DNA of 8,714 bases, from the NCBI GenBank assembly GCA_017619985.1, contig JAFZRG010000200.1:1-8714 (forward strand), read 5' to 3'. Shown here in pieces: positions 4,560 through 8,714 of the stretch; positions within the stretch are counted from its first letter, which is position 1; every line of letters starts with the position of its first letter. The notes beneath the pieces were generated by a model. The model saw only the letters and a program-made list of their open reading frames with translations, had not been told where the DNA came from and did not search any database. The translations under genes were made by a program, and so were the position numbers. Source of the DNA: Bacillota bacterium. GTDB taxonomy: Bacteria; Bacillota; Clostridia; Peptostreptococcales; Anaerovoracaceae.

Positions 4560-7181
4560 ATGGCATTCTCCCCGATGATGCGGCAATATCTGGCGACGAA
4601 GGAGCAGTATCCCGACTGCATTCTGTTTTACCGTCTCGGCGATTTCTACGAGATGTTTTTTGACGACGCCAAGACCGCCGCGCGGGAACTCGACCTCGTC
4701 CTCACCGGCAAGCAGTGCGGCGAAGAAGAGCGCGCCCCCATGTGCGGCGTCCCGTACCACGCCTGTGAGAACTACATCGCCAGACTCGTCGAGAAGGGCT
4801 ATAAAGTCGCGATCGCGGAACAGCTGACCGATCCCGCTCTGTCCAAGGGCCTCGTCGAGCGCGACGTCATCCGTGTGGTCACGCCCGGCACCGTGCTTTC
4901 CGACGCGATCCTCAACGAAAAGGACAACAACTTCCTTGCGTCTTTATATGAGGGCGACGGCGGCTTCGGCCTGTCGTGGTGCGACATCTCCACCGGCGAA
5001 TTCTTCGCGCTGCAGCTGGCAGGCGAAGACAGCAGGCAGATGCTGCTCGCGCAGATCACGAAGATCCAGCCCAAGGAAGTCCTCGTGAACGTCACCGAAG
5101 AGGAAGACCCCTGGCTCTGGGAGCAGCTGTCCTACATGGACGGTCTGTACGCGTTCCGCGCCGGAAACGATACGTTCGGACTGCGCGTCTGCAGTGAGAA
5201 CATCCGCAGGCACTTCGGCGCGGAGAGTGAGAAAGCCGTTGGCCTCGCGGAGGAAGACGTTCCGCTGCTGTTCTACGCCGTCGGGTCCATCCTGGGCTAT
5301 ATCCGGCTCACGCAGAAGCAGGACGTGACCCATCTGCAGAAGCTGCAGATCCAGGACGCGGGCGATTCCATGAACCTGGACAAGGCCACGATCAAGAACC
5401 TCGAACTGACGGAGACCCTGTTCGAACACAAGGTGCAGGGATCGCTGCTGGGCGTGCTGGACCGCTGCCGGACCGCTATGGGTTCCCGGAAGATGAAGCA
5501 GTGGCTGCGGCAGCCGCTGAACAGCCTGACGCCGATCCAAAAACGTCTGGACGCTGTCGAACTGCTCTCAGAGGACATCCTGCTGCGCAACGACCTGCGG
5601 GAATCCCTGAAATACGTGTACGACCTCGAGCGTCTGACCGCACGCTTCGCCTGCGGCACGGCGAACGCCAGGGACCTGATCGCCCTGAAGACTTCGCTGC
5701 TGCACGCGTCCGACATCAGGGAAGCGCTGCGGGGCAGGGAAGGGCTGACGGGAGAGCTTTCTTCCGCCATCGATGCGCTGCCGGCCGTCTCGGAGGAGAT
5801 CGAAGCGGCCATCGTGGACGAACCGCCGTTCTCCGTGCGCGAAGGCGGTATGATACGGCCCGGCTACAGCGCCGAACTGGACGAACTGAACGCCAGCTCG
5901 CGCGACGCCAAGGTCTGGATCGCTTCGCTGGAGAACACGGAAAAGGAACGCACCGGCATCAAGACCCTGAAAGTCGGCTATAACAAGGTGTTCGGCTACT
6001 ATATCGAGGTCAGCAATTCCTTCAAGGACCAGGTGCCGGAGAACTATATCCGCAAGCAGACGCTCGTCGGCGGGGAGCGCTTCATCACGTCTGAAATGAA
6101 AGAGATGGAGAGCATCGTCCTGAACGCGCAGACGAAGATCAACGACCTGGAATACCGGCTGTTCACGGAGCTGCGTAAAGAGATCCAGGAACTCTCAGAC
6201 GTCCTGCAGCGCACCGGTTCGGCCATTGCGCAGATCGATGTGCTGTGCAGCTTCGCGGAGAGCTCCGTCAAGCTGAATTACGTCAAACCGGAAGTGAACG
6301 CCGGAGATGAGATCGTCATCCGCAAGGGCAGGCATCCGGTGATCGAGACGACGATCAAGGACGGCGTCTTCGTTTCAAACGACGTATACCTCGACCGCGA
6401 CGACGCCAGCATGCTTCTGATCACGGGTCCGAACATGGCAGGCAAATCGACGTACATGCGCCAGCTGGCCCTCATCGTCCTCATGGCGCAGGCGGGATGT
6501 TTCGTTCCGGCGGAAAGCGCGCAGATCGGCCTGTGCGACCGCATCTATACGCGCATCGGCGCGTCGGACAACATCGCGATGGGTCAGTCCACGTTCTTCG
6601 TCGAGATGAGCGAACTGGCCTACATCCTGAACACGGCGACGGAAAAGAGCCTCGTTATCCTCGACGAGATCGGCCGCGGCACGAGCACGTACGACGGCCT
6701 GTCCATCGCGTGGGCGACGGTCGAACGGCTGACGAAGCCGGAGCGCAGGGTGCGCACGCTGTTCGCGACGCACTACCACGAACTGACGGTCCTCGCGGAC
6801 ACGATCAGGGGCGTAAAGAATCTGAACGTCGACGTCTCCGAATCCGGCGGCAATATCGTGTTCCTGCACAAGATCGTCGAAGGAAGCGCTTCGCGAAGCT
6901 ACGGCATCCACGTGGCGAAGTTGGCGGGCGTGCCGAAGGAAGTGCTGGAGAACGCGCAGGCGAAACTCGATTCCCTCGAAAGCGCGCAGCCCGCGGAGAT
7001 CCCGGTGACCCCGCAGAAAAAGGGGAAGGAACAGCCTGCAGAACCAGGTCAGCAGCTCAGCCTGTTCACGCCGGTCGACAGCGAACTGGCCAACATGGTG
7101 AGAAATCTGGACCTCATGAACATCACGCCATCCCAGGCGATCGGCATCCTGGAAGAGCTTCAGGAGAAGGCAAGGCAGTAA
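4560..7181 (+). CDS. mutS: DNA mismatch repair protein MutS
   Basis: An 873-residue MutS, normal length, that scans DNA as a clamp, binds base mismatches and small loops, and on ATP binding recruits MutL. The N-terminal mismatch domain has Phe29-Tyr30-Glu31 (GDFYEMF), the intercalating Phe-X-Glu motif, and PMCGVPYHA. Connector and lever domains follow to about residue 430, then the DNA clamp with the GYNKVFGYYIEV and TSEMKEME stretches. The ABC-type ATPase has Walker A GPNMAGKST (623-631), the STFFVEMSE loop, Walker B LVILDE (698-703) followed by IGRGTSTYDG, and the switch histidine in ATHYHEL. Near the C-terminus QLSLF (832-836) matches the beta-clamp-binding pentapeptide, so the protein should be tethered to replication forks. 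ATG at 4560 begins MAFSPMMRQY, the usual MutS start; an in-frame TTG 39 codons upstream is rejected. The TAA directly abuts the mutL ATG. Confidence 0.97.
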   Translation: MAFSPMMRQYLATKEQYPDCILFYRLGDFYEMFFDDAKTAARELDLVLTGKQCGEEERAPMCGVPYHACENYIARLVEKGYKVAIAEQLTDPALSKGLVERDVIRVVTPGTVLSDAILNEKDNNFLASLYEGDGGFGLSWCDISTGEFFALQLAGEDSRQMLLAQITKIQPKEVLVNVTEEEDPWLWEQLSYMDGLYAFRAGNDTFGLRVCSENIRRHFGAESEKAVGLAEEDVPLLFYAVGSILGYIRLTQKQDVTHLQKLQIQDAGDSMNLDKATIKNLELTETLFEHKVQGSLLGVLDRCRTAMGSRKMKQWLRQPLNSLTPIQKRLDAVELLSEDILLRNDLRESLKYVYDLERLTARFACGTANARDLIALKTSLLHASDIREALRGREGLTGELSSAIDALPAVSEEIEAAIVDEPPFSVREGGMIRPGYSAELDELNASSRDAKVWIASLENTEKERTGIKTLKVGYNKVFGYYIEVSNSFKDQVPENYIRKQTLVGGERFITSEMKEMESIVLNAQTKINDLEYRLFTELRKEIQELSDVLQRTGSAIAQIDVLCSFAESSVKLNYVKPEVNAGDEIVIRKGRHPVIETTIKDGVFVSNDVYLDRDDASMLLITGPNMAGKSTYMRQLALIVLMAQAGCFVPAESAQIGLCDRIYTRIGASDNIAMGQSTFFVEMSELAYILNTATEKSLVILDEIGRGTSTYDGLSIAWATVERLTKPERRVRTLFATHYHELTVLADTIRGVKNLNVDVSESGGNIVFLHKIVEGSASRSYGIHVAKLAGVPKEVLENAQAKLDSLESAQPAEIPVTPQKKGKEQPAEPGQQLSLFTPVDSELANMVRNLDLMNITPSQAIGILEELQEKARQ

Positions 7182-8714
7182 ATGATACGAGCGTTACCAA
7201 GAGAATTATCCGATAAGATCGCGGCCGGAGAGGTCGTCGAACGTCCCGTTTCCATCGTCAAGGAGCTCATCGAGAACTCCCTCGATGCCGGCGCGACGTC
7301 GGTCACATGCGAGATCCGAAAGGGCGGCAAGGACTATATCCGGGTCACGGACAACGGATGCGGCATCCCTTCGAGCGAAGTGGAACTGGCATTCATGCGC
7401 TACGCGACGAGCAAGATCGCGACGGAGGAAGACCTGAACGCCATCGGAACTCTGGGCTTCCGCGGAGAGGCGCTGGCGAGCATCGCGGCGGTGTCGCGCA
7501 CAGAACTGATCACGAAACCCGCGGACCAGACGACGGGCACGCGCATCCGTATCGAAGGCGGCGTCTGCGAGGAGATCACAGAAGCGGCCTGCGAGGACGG
7601 AACGACCATCATCGTGACGGATCTGTTCTATAATACGCCTGCGCGCCGCAAGTTCCTAAAGCCGGACAACGCGGAGGCGAGCCTCATCAGCGACTACGTT
7701 TCAAAGATGGCGCTGGCCTATCCGAACGTCCGTTTCCGCCTGATCTCCAACGGGACGATCCTTTACTCGACTTTGGGAAAAGGAGACCTGAGATCGGCGA
7801 TCCTGACCCTTTACAGCCCGCAAATGGCGAAGGGTATGGTCTCGATCGAAGGCCCCGCCGCATCGGACGGGGAACGCTCGCTGGCCGGCTTCGTTTCTTC
7901 ACCCGCTTATTCCCGCAACAACAAACGGATGCAGGTGTTCTTCGTCAACGGCAGATGGGTGAAGAGCAAAGTCATGGAAGACGCGCTGGAAGATGCGTTC
8001 TCGGACAAGCTGTTCGAAGGCAGGCATCCTGCGGCGTTCCTGTTCCTGGAGGTCGATCCGCACAGCGTGGACGTGAACATCCATCCGCACAAGACGGAGA
8101 TCAAGTTCTACGACGAGCGGGAAGTCTCGGATTTCATGATCCGCGCGATCCGCAGCAGCCTTCTGAAGCAGGAGGGCGTGGCAGAAGCGTCCCCGATCGC
8201 GAGACCGCTTGCAAGAGAGGCTGAGACCGTCTACGCGAAACCCTATGAATCCGCGTATTCCAGCATAGTCGACATAAATTTATTACAGGAAACTGAAACG
8301 CCGGAACGCACGGAAAACCTGTTCGCACGCATGCGTGAGGATTCGGACAAGGCGCAGCTGCAGGTCCAGGAAGAGATCGCGCCTTACGGAAGCGAGATCA
8401 CTCCGGAGGAAACTGCGAAAGACGAACCGCGCTTCCTGTTCTCCTCGCTGACGATCATCGGCGAAGCCTTCGCGACCTATATCATCGCCAAAGATGAGAC
8501 GCACGTCTATATGGTGGACCAGCACGCTGCCCATGAGCGCATCCTGTACGAGGAATTCCTGAAGATCTTCCGGGGTGCGGAAGCGCCTTCGCAGCCCATC
8601 CTGGCGCCGATCCTGCTGCAGATGGGAGCCGTATCGAAGACATCCGTTACGGAACGGCTGCAGCTGCTGCGCACGCTGGGCTACCGCGTTGAGGAGTTTG
8701 GCATGGGCGACGTC
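7182..8714 (+). CDS. mutL: DNA mismatch repair endonuclease MutL (3' end outside window)
   Basis: The first 511 residues of MutL, open to the window edge without a stop; about 100-150 more are expected. MutL is recruited by MutS and, in organisms lacking MutH, nicks the new strand itself. The GHKL ATPase domain is complete: AAGEVVERP, Glu28 and Asn32 in KELIENSLDAGAT, DNGCGI (57-62), ATSKI (75-79), GFRGEALASI (92-101), and the lobe-2 lysine Lys304 in NIHPHKTE. Tyr74 stands where many MutL proteins have His before ATSKI. A variable, acidic linker spans roughly 340-425. The C-terminal domain then begins, with the nicking motif DQHA(X)2E(X)4E met by Asp446, Gln447, His448, Ala449, Glu452 and Glu457. 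Remaining metal-site residues and any clamp-binding motif lie beyond the edge. ATG follows the mutS TAA with no gap; AAGG at 7172-7175 is a modest ribosome site, so translation is probably coupled to mutS. Confidence 0.97.
   Translation, partial: MIRALPRELSDKIAAGEVVERPVSIVKELIENSLDAGATSVTCEIRKGGKDYIRVTDNGCGIPSSEVELAFMRYATSKIATEEDLNAIGTLGFRGEALASIAAVSRTELITKPADQTTGTRIRIEGGVCEEITEAACEDGTTIIVTDLFYNTPARRKFLKPDNAEASLISDYVSKMALAYPNVRFRLISNGTILYSTLGKGDLRSAILTLYSPQMAKGMVSIEGPAASDGERSLAGFVSSPAYSRNNKRMQVFFVNGRWVKSKVMEDALEDAFSDKLFEGRHPAAFLFLEVDPHSVDVNIHPHKTEIKFYDEREVSDFMIRAIRSSLLKQEGVAEASPIARPLAREAETVYAKPYESAYSSIVDINLLQETETPERTENLFARMREDSDKAQLQVQEEIAPYGSEITPEETAKDEPRFLFSSLTIIGEAFATYIIAKDETHVYMVDQHAAHERILYEEFLKIFRGAEAPSQPILAPILLQMGAVSKTSVTERLQLLRTLGYRVEEFGMGDV

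Noticed and set aside
6888..6899. Perfect 12-bp palindrome GCTTCGCGAAGC inside mutS
   Set aside because: It falls within the conserved coding segment just before SYGIHVAKLAG, every codon is explained by the protein, and a single 12-bp palindrome in GC-rich DNA is weak evidence for an operator or terminator.
1..8714. CRISPR array, transposase, phage or defence gene
   Set aside because: No spaced direct repeats and no open frame with such motifs. The genes fill the window except for the 284-nt spacer.

Overview
The window is a GC-rich stretch of bacterial chromosome carrying two blocks of housekeeping genes, all on the + strand. Gene content and order (xseA-xseB-ispA-dxs-tlyA), an endonuclease-type MutL and a MutS with a C-terminal clamp-binding motif point to a Bacillota (Firmicutes) genome, most likely a high-GC member of the Clostridia. 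The lineage is inferred from layout and protein style; no database search was possible.

Block 1 (1-4275) is a tightly packed operon. It holds the 3' end of xseA (exonuclease VII large subunit), xseB (small subunit), ispA (farnesyl diphosphate synthase type), dxs (1-deoxy-D-xylulose-5-phosphate synthase) and tlyA (S4-domain rRNA 2'-O-methyltransferase). Every junction overlaps, by 8, 4, 1 and 17 nt, so the genes are probably co-transcribed and partly translationally coupled. The block joins DNA processing, both ends of isoprenoid precursor synthesis (entry through Dxs, C15 elongation through IspA) and rRNA modification.

The spacer (4276-4559) is the only non-coding stretch and the least ordinary part of the window. 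Its first half is a roughly 145-bp element bounded by near-perfect 19-bp inverted repeats, enclosing at least two further strong hairpins and flanked by TA dinucleotides. Its second half holds further smaller hairpins before the mutS ribosome binding site. It could be a miniature inverted-repeat element, a structured RNA or the end of the tlyA operon; sequence alone does not decide.

Block 2 (4560-8714) is mutS followed directly by mutL, which runs off the right edge. MutS binds mismatches and recruits MutL. This MutL carries the DQHA(X)2E(X)4E nicking motif, so mismatch repair here should be of the MutH-independent kind.

No tRNA, rRNA, CRISPR array, transposase or defence gene is visible, and no wholly new protein system was found. 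The structured spacer is the best candidate for something undescribed.
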